From: Triglochin maritima
Lineage: Eukaryota; Streptophyta; Magnoliopsida; Alismatales; Juncaginaceae
Reading direction: 5' to 3'
Length of the DNA stretch: 64,000 bases
Assembly (NCBI GenBank): GCA_963682175.1
Contig: OY821775.1
Coordinates: forward strand, 12,124,501 to 12,188,500
Under the pieces are notes generated by a model. It searched no databases and was not told where the DNA came from. It worked only from the letters and a program-made list of their open reading frames with translations. Below are positions 45,984-59,284 of the stretch, in pieces. Position 1 is the first letter of the stretch. Each line of letters begins with the position of its first letter. A program made the position numbers and the translations under genes.

Positions 45984-46411
45984 TAGGGTTGTCAAATTAT
46001 GCTCAAACTCAGCTCGATAAAACTTGACTTGAGCTTAGTTTGTTTATTAAACGAGCTAAACTCAAACTTCAAAATCCGCTCGTTTAATAAACGAGTCAAT
46101 GTCATAGCTCGATAAGAGCTCGTTTGACTCGTTTAAGTTTATAAACATATTACATATATGTCACAAATAACATATTATTTTATATATCCTAATTACCTAA
46201 AAGTAGACCATATAATTTATAAAATTTCCCATTTATATGCTAATGATGTTTATAAAATGTAAATAATTTGTTTTACAATAAGTTAATTAAACCTTAAACA
46301 AGTTGAAAAACTTGTTGAGCATATTCTTAAACGAGCAAACAAGCTAAACTAATAAACGAGCCGAGTTCAGACAATGTAGGCTTGACTCGTTTAGGCTCGT
46401 TTACACCCCTA
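45984..46411. mobile_element. hAT MITE, 428 bp
   Basis: The left end TAGGGTTGTCAAA pairs with the right end GTTTACACCCCTA. The flanking octamers TCCTTCCC and TCATTCCC differ at one base. Subterminal AAACGAGC / GCTCGTTTA motifs are repeated in both halves. No protein is encoded. Confidence 0.82.
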
Positions 46412-46419
46412 TCATTCCC

Positions 46420-47198
46420 TAACTTTCGTATAAATCGTCATATGCCACACCTCTTGCTTCTCATAACTATTCTTTGACTTGTCTCTTCTCACAACTTTCT
46501 TGGTTTATTTATTTGCGAGCTTATACTTTTTATTACAAAAAAATAACACTCATATGGTAAACACTTGTAGCATTTTTTTCTTAGCTGGACTGATCTTTTT
46601 GTACCTTTACATTCAATACCATGTGTACTTTGGTATATGTCCTTTTTTGTATTTCTTCTTCTCATACACTTAGTTTGCTACTCTTTGGATGCAAGTTATT
46701 ATTTCCTCCTACATACTATTTGCTTCATTTTCTTCTTCAACCAGGCTGGCACTAAATGGATTTAAGTTATCCCCTTTCAACCCCATGGCTAAGTCCTCAA
46801 GTTCTTATTTTCCCTTTAATGACGAAAAAGGTTCTTATTACCTCTACCTTGCCTAGCACTTTGCCTGAAATAAAATCTGAAACCACCAGGTTTTTTGTGT
46901 CACCAAACACTTTCTATGTTTAACTTTAAAATCCACACAAACTCCCCTTTCCTCTATTTTAACAAGGATGAAGTCCATGTTATTGTCATTTTGACCCTTT
47001 ATCAAGTGTAATTTATTGAATTTTTTTGTTTCTTAAAGAAAGTATTAGCTTCCATCAAATCATGCGGACAGTAAAATTTAAGAATATTCTCATTTTCTAT
47101 TTCGATCACCACAATCAAAGTTTTCACGAATCCTTTCAGAACTTTCACTATTTCTACCCTTATTTCAGTTGAAATTTCTTATTCCCTGCTTCTAAACA
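46420..47198. other. Intergenic, no gene seen
   Basis: T-rich sequence without recognisable domains. Confidence 0.3.
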
Positions 47199-47612
47199 CT
47201 CTAAGATCATCAGTAACCATGATCCAGACGATCTGGTCATGAACTTTCTCTTTATTCTCTATCTTTTCCAAATCAATTTTCTCCCTCTTCCATATCAGCT
47301 TTCTCTCTCCTTAACTTACTTTTTTATCTTTCCTACACTATTCATTTCTTAACCACAACCCACAACAACTTATCTCTCTCCTTCACATCATTTCGGGGTC
47401 CATCTTGGGAAAAATAATAATAATTAGAAAACGTATTTTCAAAAAATTAAATTTAAAAAAACATTAAAACTAAATTTTAAAAAATCAAAACAAAAAAAAC
47501 CAAAAAAAAATAATCACGCATGCATGCGTGAACAGTGACGACCTGGTCGTGGCCGGTCGTGGAGGGACGACCCCGTTATTATTCTCTAACCGCCTTATCA
47601 GGATCTCCCTAA
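47199..47612. mobile_element. Non-autonomous TIR DNA element, family H, copy 3
   Basis: The CTCTAAGATCATCAGTAACC left end and an inverted right end near GGATCTCCCTAAAA enclose a CT-rich left arm. This arm is shared almost word for word with copy 4 (CACTATTCA, CTTAACCACAACCCA, CACATCATTTCGGGG). The right arm contains GACGACCTGGTCGTGG. Confidence 0.6.
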
Positions 47613-49640
47613 AATTTTCACTTGGAGCATCGCTCAAGCCTATTTGTGTGGCATTAGCAAAATATCATTTAAAACCAACTCATTAATCGTCAGTTTAACC
47701 AAAATGATCTTGTTTCCTTGTTTTTTGAACTACATCTCATTTTTTGAAATTCTATCTATGAATGTTCATACTGTATTTCTGTTCATCTTCTCTTATATAC
47801 TCTTATCTTAAAACATGTCTTTTTCTACATGCTTGGCCCTTTTAGCTACCCATTATTCTCAAGGCTAGGACACATAAAATTTTCACTCTTCTTTTAGTTG
47901 CCATATCAACTGGCCCCTCAAGCTTTCAACTGGCTAAACAAATCCTATTATCTTTGGCTAGTTTTCTTGCCCCTTGCACCCACTGAGTTAAGTGTGAGGA
48001 GACCTAGACTCATTATTTGCTATACTTGCATGCTGTCATAGCGTTATTAAGTGATGCCCCGGATGCTCATTTTCGCTACATCTGGATTCTGATCTAATGT
48101 GCTGCTTGGTTGCTATGAAGGTTATACAGCAACAAAATTCTTTTGAGTTTCATTTTCACGAGAGTAATTGAGTTTTATGTTGGCTCATGAAGACCATCAC
48201 AATGGTCCTTTATCCTGCCTTAGGACAACAATGTAAAAAATAGCACAGGCAGAGTTGCGAAACATTTCATAGTACGGCTTATTGAAAATTTGAAATGAAA
48301 TCTAGATTTTAATTGGCTAAAGTAGTCCTTTACTTTGTAGACATTTTTTGTGTTTTTGTATTTGTTTACGGAAGATCTGTAATAGATATAGTACCAATGT
48401 ATGATTGTTATTATCATAATTAACACATTAATCGTATCTGTATCTTGCATCCGCATCCTTACTTGATTGTTCATTTGCCTTTTTATATTTTAATGCCCAT
48501 CACTCCAATAGCATATCATTTTACAGAGTTTCTACTTTTTATGTCTATACATGCTTTCTTCCGTGATTCTAGCTCATAACACTAGACATGTCATTTTACC
48601 ATGACTGTGGCTCATTCATGTTCACCTTAACAGTCAAATTCTTGCAGATCTATTTTCAGTTCAATTGTAGTGGTTTCTTATGCATAAAAATAAAATGATT
48701 GTAGCTCATTCTTGTTGACCTGAACAGTAAAATTATTGCAGATTCTATTCCAAGACACTAATTGTAGTGGTTTCCTTTACATAACGGTATGATTTCTGTT
48801 AAGTAGGAGATTAATGACGTTCTTCATGTCTTTGTTTGCTGTTTCAGCAAAAAGACTGAAAATTTTGTTTTACAGTGATTCCCACTTGGATTTGATTCAG
48901 TCTCTAACAACACTCACCCTACTTTTGATGCTCTGTTTCCACTCTTCTTCAAGAATGATATTGACTGAGGTGACCGGGAGAACCTATAGCTGTTTTTAGC
49001 CTGTAATAAAAGGTTTTGTTAGAATTATAGACTCGCAGTTTTTTACTCGTAAGATTAGTTTCAGGTGATGATGCCATACGAAGTGTTCCCCTGCAAGCTA
49101 TCCGAGATATATCTGATAGTGTACTAGTTTATTAGTTCTAAAAAAAATCTTAGTTCCTCCCTTTCCAAGGAAATAATTACTTCAAAAATAAAATGGAGTT
49201 GAAATTATGCCTCCCTGCTGTGCTATTTCTGTAGCCTTTTTGTGTGTATAACTGCAAGTACAGAATTGAGAGTGCCTACTCATACTAATTAAACAAAAAT
49301 GAGATGTGAAAGACCAAGTCACCCGGATCGTGTATAAGCGATTTCTTCAACAAATGATGTAGATTTCGCTCCAAAAAGTAATGAATTGTTTATTTATGGA
49401 GTTAAAGAGTGGCCCACCCACCACAACTTTTGGTCATGTATGGAACATTCATTGGACTCCTTATCTTGTGAAGATTTTCTTCTAGCACTTGAGCTTTCCC
49501 TCTTTGGCGGCTATATTTTGGGATGGTTTGAATTTAAATATGTTTGGTGGAGAGAATCCTTCTCCAGGAAGTAGGAGAAATCTATTAACTTGGTAGCAAA
49601 TAATCATTCCTTCGAACTTGACTTCGTCCCTGAAACTAGA
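47613..49640. other. Intergenic, no supported gene
   Basis: Frames are short. Some acceptor- and donor-like sequences occur (for example TTCTTGCAG near 48645) but no chain of exons with a recognisable product can be built. Confidence 0.3.
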
Positions 49641-49649
49641 GCTTGTTCA

Positions 49650-50005
49650 ACGACTGTTGTGATCTTCTGCTATGTCTGACATTTGGCTTTGAGTTATCGT
49701 CAAAGCCAGACATTTGACTTAGTCAGACGTCTCCTCATGGGATGGTTACGGCATGGGATGGTTACGGCTGATGTCTGTTAATTTTTTATATTTTTTATTA
49801 TTATTAAAAAGAAGTTAGACATTTTACTAGATTCGAGTACACCGAGACGTCTGTTGGTTCATTACTGACCTCTGAAATTTTTTATGATTATGAGAGAAAG
49901 ATGAAGAGAGATGAGTGATAGGAGGGTGAAATGTTGCGATATATCAGTAGAAATGAGAGAAAAATAAAATGGTAATTTGTTGGGACGATTTAAGTAGTTT
50001 TCTGA
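49650..50005. mobile_element. MULE end remnant (copy 4)
   Basis: The right part (49880-50005: GAAAGATGAAGAGAGATGAG, GTGAAATG, AGTAGAAATGAGAG, GGGACGATTTAAGTAG) matches the inverted left end of MULE-1 at 5333-5465. Two GAGACGTCT / AGACGTCTC half palindromes remain to its left. No coding sequence is left. Confidence 0.65.
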
Positions 50006-50280
50006 CCATAAATATCCTTAGATTTTATGAGAGGTCATTTGCAAATTTGCCTGCCCCCACGTGATCTTTTGATATTTACGTTTTATTGCAAAAACATCAT
50101 CTTTCTTGAGCTCACGTCACATGAGATCAAGAATCCCATATTTATTTATTATATTCATGAAGAAAAACCAAGAAGCAAACGATATTACTGTTTTGATACT
50201 AAGTTATCCTAGGTTAGTGGTTGTTACAACATTAAAAAATGCACAGATGCACTGCTAATTAACCCCCAACGAGACAAGTG

Positions 50281-50730
50281 TCAAGACCATTCCTTACCAT
50301 GATCTGGACGACCTGGTTATCAGCTCTCTCTCTCTTCAAAGTCAGTTTTCTCTTTCTTCAACCCACTTTCTTCTTTTTCCTACACTATTCACCTCTTAAC
50401 CACAACCCAACACAACCCACAACCTATCTCTCTACTTCACATCATTTCGGGGTTCATCTTGGTAAAATTTTAAAAAAAATTAATTTTTTTTTAAAAATCA
50501 AAACAATTATAAAACGTATTTTCAAAAAAAAAAAAAAAACTCAAACAAAAAAATTCAAAAAATCAAAACAAAAATAAAACCAAAAAAACTCTTATATTAA
50601 TAAAATAATAGACGACCGGGTCGTCGACCCGGTCATCCACGACCTTGTTTTTCTGCTGTTAAATTTTTTTAACCGGGTCGTGAGGTGGTTCACGACCTCA
50701 AAAAACTGCCGATAAGGAATGCTCTAAGAG
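50281..50730. mobile_element. Non-autonomous TIR DNA element, family H, copy 4
   Basis: AAGACCATTCCTTACC on the left pairs with the complement of GATAAGGAATGCTCTAAG on the right. The right arm holds GACGACCGGGTCGTCGACCC, which is self-complementary. Confidence 0.65.
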
Positions 50731-51600
50731 CAACGAAGAAGCAGAGGTGCGCTGAATGGGTTTCGATTTCTCTTTCAAATGACCTTTATTTTTCACGTCT
50801 GTTCAGAAGATTGAATAAAAAATGCCATTACAAAAGTTTAGGACAGAGATTTCCACGTGATTTATTTTTGCTATTGTTGGACATTAATTTTTTTTACTTT
50901 ACGTCAAATCATATCTTTTTTAGACTAAAAATTTCTTAATTTCTTTGACATTCAAACAAGTTTGTATATCTAATTAGGGATTTCCAATCAGGTCCCAGCT
51001 ATAACGAGTCCTACTCTGCAGTCTGTTGGGCCCATGCACGGACTAAATCTCAGCCTTTCATGCGTTTGGCGACTGAGCTTTCATATTATCACATATGTTA
51101 TATGGGATAGTTTCTTAAATACCCTCCCAATAGTACAGAATGTTGCAAAATATATCCTCCAAAGTCTATGTAATATTTTAAGAACTCTCAAATTTGACCA
51201 TTTTTTAATTATACCTTTGTATTACTAATTTTAATTTGAAAATTGAAACAAAGAAGATCAAACAACTGTAAAAGTTTCATTTATCCATTTAACCACATAA
51301 GAAACAGAAGAACGAGCCTGAATACTCTACAATTAAAATCTAAATTCGAAAGGAGTAAATTATAAAAAGTTGGAGAACATTGGTCAAAATTTGAGTTAAT
51401 TGAAGGGTGTTTAAGAAACTAAACATATAATTAAGTTAATAATTTTTATGTGATTCTTGTTTCGTACTTTTCTCCTCATGCTGCTGATTTCACCGGATGA
51501 CTCTTCTCCCTCTCAAAGTAGGACTTATTGACGACTTTAGGGTCAAACTTCTTGTCGTTATCTTTCTGAACTGCAAATTTTCCAACATATATACAACACA
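50731..51600. other. Intergenic and upstream region of the VQ gene
   Basis: No gene is seen. It lies between the family-H element and the VQ promoter. Confidence 0.35.
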
Positions 51601-51604
51601 AACA

Positions 51605-51611
51605 TATATAA
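51605..51611 (+). promoter_or_regulatory. Probable TATA box of VQ gene
   Basis: TATATAA lies 63 bp upstream of the VQ start codon, a spacing that leaves a short 5' UTR. Confidence 0.5.
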
Positions 51612-51673
51612 CTCTAAACTAAGAGATTAACAACCACAACAACTCACGAAGCTCGGAACTTAGAAGATTTCAA

Positions 51674-51973
51674 ATGTCTGGACAAGAGAGGAGACCAGCA
51701 GTTAAAGTGAAGGTGATAATAACAAGGAAAGTGCAAACAGATGAGGCAAACTTCAAATCTGTCGTGCAAAATCTCACAGGCAAGGATTCTATAATTTCCG
51801 ACGAGGCGTCTACATCGAGAACAACCCCAAACATTCGTGCTTCAGAAGCAACAGGTCTTAATTTGCCACCAACAGTAAGTGGTGGTGCAAGCGGTAGCGG
51901 TGGAAGACAAGACCAACCAAGATCAGAGGGGCTTCCATCTATAGAAGAGTTGTTTCAGCTATGGGAGGATTGA
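51674..51973 (+). CDS. VQ-motif protein, small VQ1/VQ10-like type
   Basis: Intronless frame of 99 residues. VQ proteins are plant cofactors that bind WRKY transcription factors and are often MAP-kinase substrates in defence and stress signalling. The N-terminus PAVKVKVIITRKVQTDEANF leads into the VQ motif FKSVVQNLTG (residues about 34-43), followed by KDS. The C-terminal half is Ser/Gly-rich and ends in an acidic LPSIEELFQLWED. The length near 100 residues and the PVKVK-type start resemble the small VQ1/VQ10 group. The start codon is the first ATG after the TATA box, in the context TTTCAAATGTC. No defect is seen; I judge it functional. Confidence 0.93.
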   Translation: MSGQERRPAVKVKVIITRKVQTDEANFKSVVQNLTGKDSIISDEASTSRTTPNIRASEATGLNLPPTVSGGASGSGGRQDQPRSEGLPSIEELFQLWED

Positions 51974-53410
51974 TATATACAAGGCAATTCCATGCACGCA
52001 TGCATGGATGCAATTGGTTGAGGCATTGAAGGTGAAGAAGATATTTTGTTTCTCTTAGCTAGATATATAGATTTTTCTAATGGATTAATCATTCTATGTG
52101 GTTCACTGATTTTGTAGTTGCGACCTATTTTCATAGATTACATTTTGTGTGGGTATGTAAATTGACAGATCAGTTTCGTTGGTAGAGAGCTTTGTAGTAG
52201 ATGGTTATTTGTTATAGAGATCAATTAGAGTAACAAATTTTGAAACATAAAGAAGCTGGTTTTGAGTGGAATTTGGTTGGTGCAATGGTGTGTTATCTTG
52301 TCTTTTTTCATTGATTAAGATACTGAATTCAAATAAATATAACAAAATATGTGAAGAACGAAATGTTATTGAATCAAACAAGAAATGTTCGTGTGCTTGT
52401 TTCATTTCAAGTAACGAAACTACTCCTACAGCGCAATGTCGAGAATGATTTTGTGGAGCTTCCACAAGCATTTCTGCTAGTTTTGTTTTTTTCTAGTTGT
52501 ATATAGAGCGCCTAATTCTGTACTAATAATCTGATTTGTTATCTTTAGCTTGAGCAACGTGGAGGGAATTACTTGCGAACTTAATAAAGAGACAACTTGG
52601 AGGGGGACACGGACTTCCCCATTGCATTTCATTTAGCAAATTTGGGTCCTTTATGTTTAAAGTGACTCACTGATTTTAAAAAAGATCATAGACATCATTG
52701 TAAAAATATACTTATGTTTCATGTCCAACCTAAAATACTCATTGCATAAATCATTTCTTTTCTTTTTTTCTCAGTCGTATTTGGCTTCTCAGTTGCGAGT
52801 GAAGACTAAATCAAACCCATAATAGCCAATATTGAGTTCAGATCGTCTCATTCAGACTCACCTCTTGAAGTCCCGTCGGACCCACCAGAATGTACAAGTT
52901 GTTTGAATATGTCTTTGAGTTTGCATTTTTTGAGGCATCTGGTAATTTTTTTGCTCGGTGGAGCTCGATAGAGCATGACAAATAACCATTTTTAATGGTT
53001 GAAGACGATGTTTTTCAATTAATGAGTCACTTTAAGCATAAAGACTTTTTTTCCATTTTCTTTAATTCTGTTCGTTTAGATTATAACCTCATTAGTTTTC
53101 TTACAATTCCAATATTTCCCTTCTAAAAGGGCAGTAGATAATAGCTCATTTCCGTATAGATATAACTGCAGGAAAATTAATTATATAGTGCTGCAAGTAG
53201 CACAAAAATGCTCGTGCATGTTATGTTCTGAAATACTATTAATTTGCAATGAACAATCTACTTTAGGTGCACTCTACATCTTTTATATTGATATTAGATT
53301 GTTTTTTCATTCACTACACTCTTCTTATTGATATTTCACATGGTGGGATACAAAATGTGGTAATTCAAATGCGCATCAAATCAAAAGAAGCATGGGTGTC
53401 CAATTGTCTA
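51974..53410. other. VQ 3' flank and intergenic
   Basis: AT-rich; the frames at 52205-52471 (-) and 52266-52448 (+) overlap on opposite strands and have no recognisable domain. Confidence 0.35.
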
Positions 53411-55271
53411 TGTAAGAACCTAATCCTAATTAGATTGGGCTAATTGGGTTCTTGTTGCTAATCCTAATCCTTGGGATATTTTGTTAGGTTGAAGGCTTGT
53501 GATTGGTTGTTAGAGGGTGAGGTGGAGGCATGGGATCGGAGGAGGTTTAGGTGAGGGCTTTAAGAAGCAAACCCATCTCTTTCTCATTTTCCTTTTCTTA
53601 TCTCCCTCTCTCTCACAATCCCTCTCCCTCTGAAGCTCAGCAAGCAGGGGAAGATCTCGGCAAGCAAGACAAGTGGTGGTGCTAATCGTCGAGGAAATCA
53701 AAGTGAAGGAAGTTCACCAGAGGAAAACTTATGGGTGTGGAAACTATTGCGGTCGATCTTCAAAGGTTTCTTCAAGCCTTCAAGGTATGTCAAGTTTCTC
53801 ATTAATACTCACTCGAGGTGTGTGAGTGGTGGCTTTAGCCTACGGTAGCCGTTTGGCTCATCGGAGGTGGAAGTGCAGCAGGATGCTGCTGAATAACGGT
53901 CGACCGGCGTGTGCCTTGGTCGACCGATGCTAGTGTAAATGTGAGTTTCTTCCTTGCACTGGTCGAACGATGCCTTTGGGCGGTCGACCGGTTAAGCATT
54001 TCAGGTGGACTATGATGTTTTCGGTTAAACGGGTCTCCTTTGTCATTCGACCGATGACACTGTTGGTGAGTGAGTAGAGGGCATATACCATCTAAACAGT
54101 TGATTGCCTTGATGACCAGCTCGACCGATTTTACTTGTAGCAAGTTGTTTGGGGCCAAGACCTTCTAAACGGTCTACCACTTATATGATTGTTCGACCGT
54201 TGCTTGACACTGGTCCGACCGGTAGCTTAAGTCAACTTAAAGTCTGTTCGATCGATTCGTGCTTTGTTCGATCGGTTGTGGACTAGAGAAAAATGATGGA
54301 AATCCCTATTTTTGGTTGAATCGGTCCCTTTTGCCGTTCGACCGTTTGGATGTTTATCATTAATAATATTTGGGGCGTAGACCTTCAAAACGGTCGACTG
54401 CCTGTGACCATCTGTTCGACCGATTGGTCGTTTTGTTAGTTGAACCTGAGAGTTGACCATCCAAATGGTCGACCACCCATGACTTTTCATTCGACCGTTG
54501 AATGTTGGATTTCGTTCGACCATGCTGTTTTCTTGAGGTAGCCGGTCGACCAGTACGCTTGGTTCGATCGATCGTTGTTGTTCTGACTTGTGTTTTGTGG
54601 TGTGTGATCGGCTTTGAGGGCAACAGGTTCACCGACCCATCTGAGGCAACGGAAAGGACATGCCGGCCTGATAACGATCGATGGTGGCTCTATGGAGCGT
54701 GTTGTGACTCTTTTGAAGGAACGATCGTCCTTGTGAGGCGTGGTTTGTTGGCCGACGATGTTCCGACAATGGTGCATGTGGTGCACGTGAGTTGTGGGGG
54801 GATGGGTGAGAGGACCCTAGAGTCCCGTTGTGGTTCATGTCTGCTGTGGTTGGGAAAAAGATCTCTAGTGCCCAATATTGACGACGATGTTTGTATTTGT
54901 TGCATTTTGTATCATGTCATGCTTATTGTTGTCTAGCTCATATATGTGTTAGGGGTTTGGAATACAGGGTTTTCTTATGGAAACTCATGCATAATTTTAT
55001 GTTTGCATTTTAGGCCGTAGGCGACATTAGGAGGTGATGACCGCGGAGGAGCACATTTGAGATCAGCTCCTGCCTATCCCTCATTTTGGAGGTTATAATG
55101 ATTACTTGTAAATTTTTAGTTGATATCTTTTGATATAATCATACTTTTGAAAAGCTCAGATATATTATGTATATATATTGATGCACTTTATGTTTGTGTT
55201 CTTTGTAATATCCTTTCGTGTTGATTGTCTTTTAAATGTTTAAATTTTAGTTGTTCGAGGATGTTAGAACC
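53411..55271 (+). mobile_element. LTR, family L1 copy C
   Basis: It starts TGTAAGAACCTAATCC, like copies A and B, and ends near GAGGATGTTAGA, the equivalent of their GGATGTTATA / GACGTTACA ends. GGTCGACC-type motifs fill 53890-54570. I could not match flanking duplications (GTCTA on the left), so the right edge may be damaged. The frame at 54502-54936 is not conserved in copy B. Confidence 0.7.
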
Positions 55272-56985
55272 CTTATTGTACGTGTATATCAGATTCATAA
55301 AGAGCTAATAATCATAGTTTCGGGTCATTAATTACGATTTTTTAAAAGATTGATGGTACAAGTATTGAAGCATCATGCAAATAGTCAACGTATTTATTTT
55401 GTTTTAAGCATTTACGTTTGGCATCACAAATTTACTTCGAATGCCACAAGTCAATATATTTTCTTTTCTAGTCAGCATATTCTATCCCCCCGGTCATATG
55501 CTATATTTATTGAGTTTTATATGTCGTAGGTATTAATTACCATTGTAAGTTTAGATCGACAAATAATAATTAATTAAACTAGTAGGACGTAATCTTTTAG
55601 TGTCCTTGATAAAATATGTATTTGTATTCGATCACTAACTTTCTGCATGCATTTTTATCATTAAATTTTATTTCAACAATTTAATCTACTGTGTCATGTC
55701 ACACATTTTGCGAATGCTTGACGTCTTAATTTGACTGTTTTTAAACACACTAAATTTCCAAATGGGGCCAATGACAAGCAGTTTTCTATTGTGTCATAAT
55801 TTAGGTGTCAATTTATTTCTGGAAATACATATATTAATCACTTGTCAATTTATAAGTTGTTGTGTTATTGTGTAGCACCATTTAGTTGACCATCTTCTAT
55901 TGGAATTCATATAGATACGACGCCTACGACTTGGACATCCTCATAAGATATCACTATATTTTTCCTAGAAGAGCCTCACTTCCATTCCAAAGAAAATGAT
56001 GTTATACATTGATTATCTTATCTGTCAAAACCTTGAAATTAATTTTGTTGATCGAGGAAGTCCAGAGAATATTTTTTTAAAGTGATATAGGTGATTTCAC
56101 GCCTGTTGATGTTGATATGTATATTCATCTTATACAAAGGTCACCATTAGTTTTGAGGGACCACTTGGTCCACTGCTTATTTGCTGAGGCGAACAAGGAT
56201 GTCCAAGAAGTAGTCATCATTGTCAAGGGAGCAAATTATTTCTGGGTTGTCCTTTTTTAAACTTGTGTATATCCTTTGTTTATTGGTCATGACTTTTGTT
56301 TAATTTAAATGCAAAGAAGTATGGGAGTCGAGGAAGATATGGTCATGTACGTTTTTAATGATAATCAAAGTTGCACATTGGTTGACCACTGCTTTGGGGA
56401 AGACTACATGAATTAATTAGCTTGCCAAAAATAAAATACTCCCATCATTGCGGTGGTGGTGTGTCCCAGTCCCAAGCTTGATGTCAATGACATATACTCC
56501 GTAGCTTCAGGAGAGTGAGTGTGTTTGGATGTCACGTAATTTAAAGTTTTTAGTTTGTCGTACTGGAAATTTGACATAGAGTAAAAAATAGTTTTTATCT
56601 CTCAAAACAAATACAATAGTCAAAAAATTGTCTCTCGTTTTTTTTTTATACTTTTCAAGGAAAAAATCAGTTTTACCATCCTCAAAGTTTTCCAAGTAGA
56701 AACGTATCGTTAATCTTTTGAGTTTTTTGGAAAACTCAAATCTTATAAGAAGTGTTTGAATAGAAGAGAGAGAAAAGTCAATTTTTATGAGAAATCTGAC
56801 CAATTTTTTTGTCATCCAAACACACCCATAGTATTTTCCAAGTAGTTTTTTTAGCTAGTAGTTGTAAGGTGTTGAAACTAAGTAAAATTTCTCTTACCAA
56901 TTTAAATTTGGATGTTGAGTTGGTCAAAAGAATGTAGCATTTACAATTTAGATACAACAAATTACGGTGATTACTTGTTTCAGGT
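55272..56985. other. Intergenic, no gene seen
   Basis: AT-rich; no recognisable coding sequence. Confidence 0.3.
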
Positions 56986-56989
56986 CTTC

Positions 56990-57540
56990 TAGGTGACAGT
57001 GAATTGGACTGAGTAATTCACTTTCTCTTTCAATTGATTTTACATGTGGTAGATTTTGCTTCGAGACAAAAGTCACATTTTTCAATTTCTGAATTCGTAA
57101 ACTTAAGACAATAACCTAAAGTCTTTCGTTTTCTTCAATTATATAACTGAATTTCACATGACCTAGTTTGTTGTGCCACAGATCTATAGAATCCACAATA
57201 TAAGAAAAATAAGTAGCACCTGGATTCAAAAAAACTTCTAGTAAATTGAGTAAAAAGAATCCTTGGAGCATTTAATACTCTTTCCCAACAAATATTCCAT
57301 TTCTACCAAGTATATATATTAATTTTATTCCCCTCAACAGTTACTGTTACGCCTGCTTTGCCCAGAATAAATACATACACAAGGCTATACCGAATGCTGG
57401 GAACATAAACCCCATCACTCAACGAGAGGATTTTCCTAGAAGTTAATTTGAGAATTTTACCTTTCCTTAAGACCGGAGTAGGTCTAGAATCCCCTATAAA
57501 ACTTGTTCTTCGACATATAAACAAAAAATGCATTCATGTT
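56990..57540 (-). pseudogene. Copia gag-pre-integrase fragment
   Basis: On the minus strand one frame reads RKGKILKLTSRKILSLSD, VYVPSIRYSLV and FILGKAGVTVTVEGNKI, the region before the integrase of Copia polyproteins. After frameshifts another frame gives SYIVDSIDLWHNKLGHVKFS, the WH-LGH zinc-binding motif, and KCDFCLEAKST. Several stops make it a relic. Confidence 0.85.
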
Positions 57541-58570
57541 AAAGAATATATTTATGGTAGCCCAGAGTATATGACCCATGTAATGTTCGCACCAACCATA
57601 TTTGCTTAAGAAATAACAACTACAAAAATTATATCCTCTGAACCAAATTGGTTTTAGGAGGATTTTCTAATGTTTTTCACTCAACTTGTTGTGTCTTAAT
57701 CTACATAGAGCTGCATGATGCCGAGGTTTGCTTCATACATACAACTTCTCTTATTAAAATTAAGGGTAAATTGTTTGGGTACTACGAATAACCATCGAAA
57801 TTGGCTTTATACAATCTGAAAGTAACTATTTGATCTAATGTCATGGAAAAATAAATAAACGTTGCTATAACACCATTAATTTTTTTTCCCAATATCATTC
57901 CGTTAGCAAACTGTTGATTTCTCCGTTAACGTCTGTTAGTTATATTAACATTTAATAATTTTTTTTGCAGAATCACCGTGAATAAACCCAAAATTCATAA
58001 ATTTTAGTATGTGTGTTGTAAATATTGCAAAAAAATTACTCAAAATAAATACATACACAAGGCTATTGAAAAATAAATATTTTTTCGAAAAAAAAATATT
58101 TATTTAAAAATGTATTTTTTTATTATAAAAAATGATTAATTATTTCATAGTTTTAAATTATAAAAATTATTGGATTTCATTAGTTTAGAAAACCAAGCCA
58201 CTAAGTTTAAATAGACAAAAAAAAGAGATGAGAAAGAGTATAGATAAATCATTTGAGTAAGTTTTCACAATATTCACAACATATAATAAAACTTATCAGT
58301 TCTGGGTATATTCAAGATGATTATGTAAAATTTCCATTAAATATTAATATAAGTAACAGACGTTATTTGCTAATGGAATGACATTAGAAAAAGTTAATGA
58401 CAATATGTTAATTTTTTTGATTTTTCTATAACGTTAGGTTAAATAGTTATTTTCAGAAGAAATAAAGCTAATTTTGATAGTTGTCAGTGGCATCCAAGCA
58501 ATTTATCCTAAATTAATGAGTCTTTTAAAATTGGGATTGTATGGTTGGACCGTTCTTACATTGACTCCTT
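57541..58570. other. Intergenic, no gene seen
   Basis: AT-rich with A- and T-runs; no supported feature. Confidence 0.3.
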
Positions 58571-58575
58571 TATAC

Positions 58576-58856
58576 CAAGGTTTTAAAAACCGATCCAGAC
58601 CGGACGATTCGAGCCGGTTGGATCAGGAACCGAGGGGTCAACGGTCGGTTAAGCTAAGCTGATGGACGGTTCCAACCTCTAGTTAATATTTACATAAATC
58701 GGTTCAAATCGGTCTGAACGTTAATATTTATTCGGGCTGGTCTGACTTCAGGCCTAAAAATGCTGACGTCATCAACGGTCCGACCGTGGTTAGACCACAT
58801 TAAACCAAAATCAAAATTTTATCGGTTCGATGACCGGTTCGGTTCTGAAAACTTTG
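58576..58856. mobile_element. hAT-type MITE, 281 bp
   Basis: The left end CAAGGTTTTAAAAACCG pairs with the complement of CGGTTCTGAAAACTTTG on the right. The flanking octamers CTTTATAC and TTTTATAC differ at one base. Subterminal CCGGTTCGGTTC-type motifs are present. No protein is encoded. Confidence 0.8.
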
Positions 58857-58864
58857 TTTTATAC

Positions 58865-59280
58865 CACATTGGTTTTGGAAATTAATTCCTTACAATTTTC
58901 AATTGCATATGTTTTTTTCTTCTATTCTGCTCGATTTTAATGTGAACAATCACATCTTCTAGTCACACATGTATCCTTTTATGTTTCATATTGTTCTTAA
59001 CTTCTTCTAAAAAAATAAGATTTCGATTATTTCTCAATTAGATACCTCGACACCAGCGAGACCCCCGAACGACCTGTCGAGGTGGTATTTGTAAGTCATG
59101 ATGTTTTACCACCGGGGGATTTGGAACTTTAAAAATGTTGGATCTGGAATCTTTTTGAATCTTCATCACTTGCAAAAAAACTCATTGTAATCCGACCGGT
59201 TACCACCGAAAATTTGCAAAGAAACGTCAAATAATTTGAGATAACACACCGTATAATTTTAATTTGACAAAAAACATTAA
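58865..59280. other. Intergenic, no gene seen
   Basis: AT-rich sequence without a supported feature. Confidence 0.3.
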
Positions 59281-59284
59281 AAAA

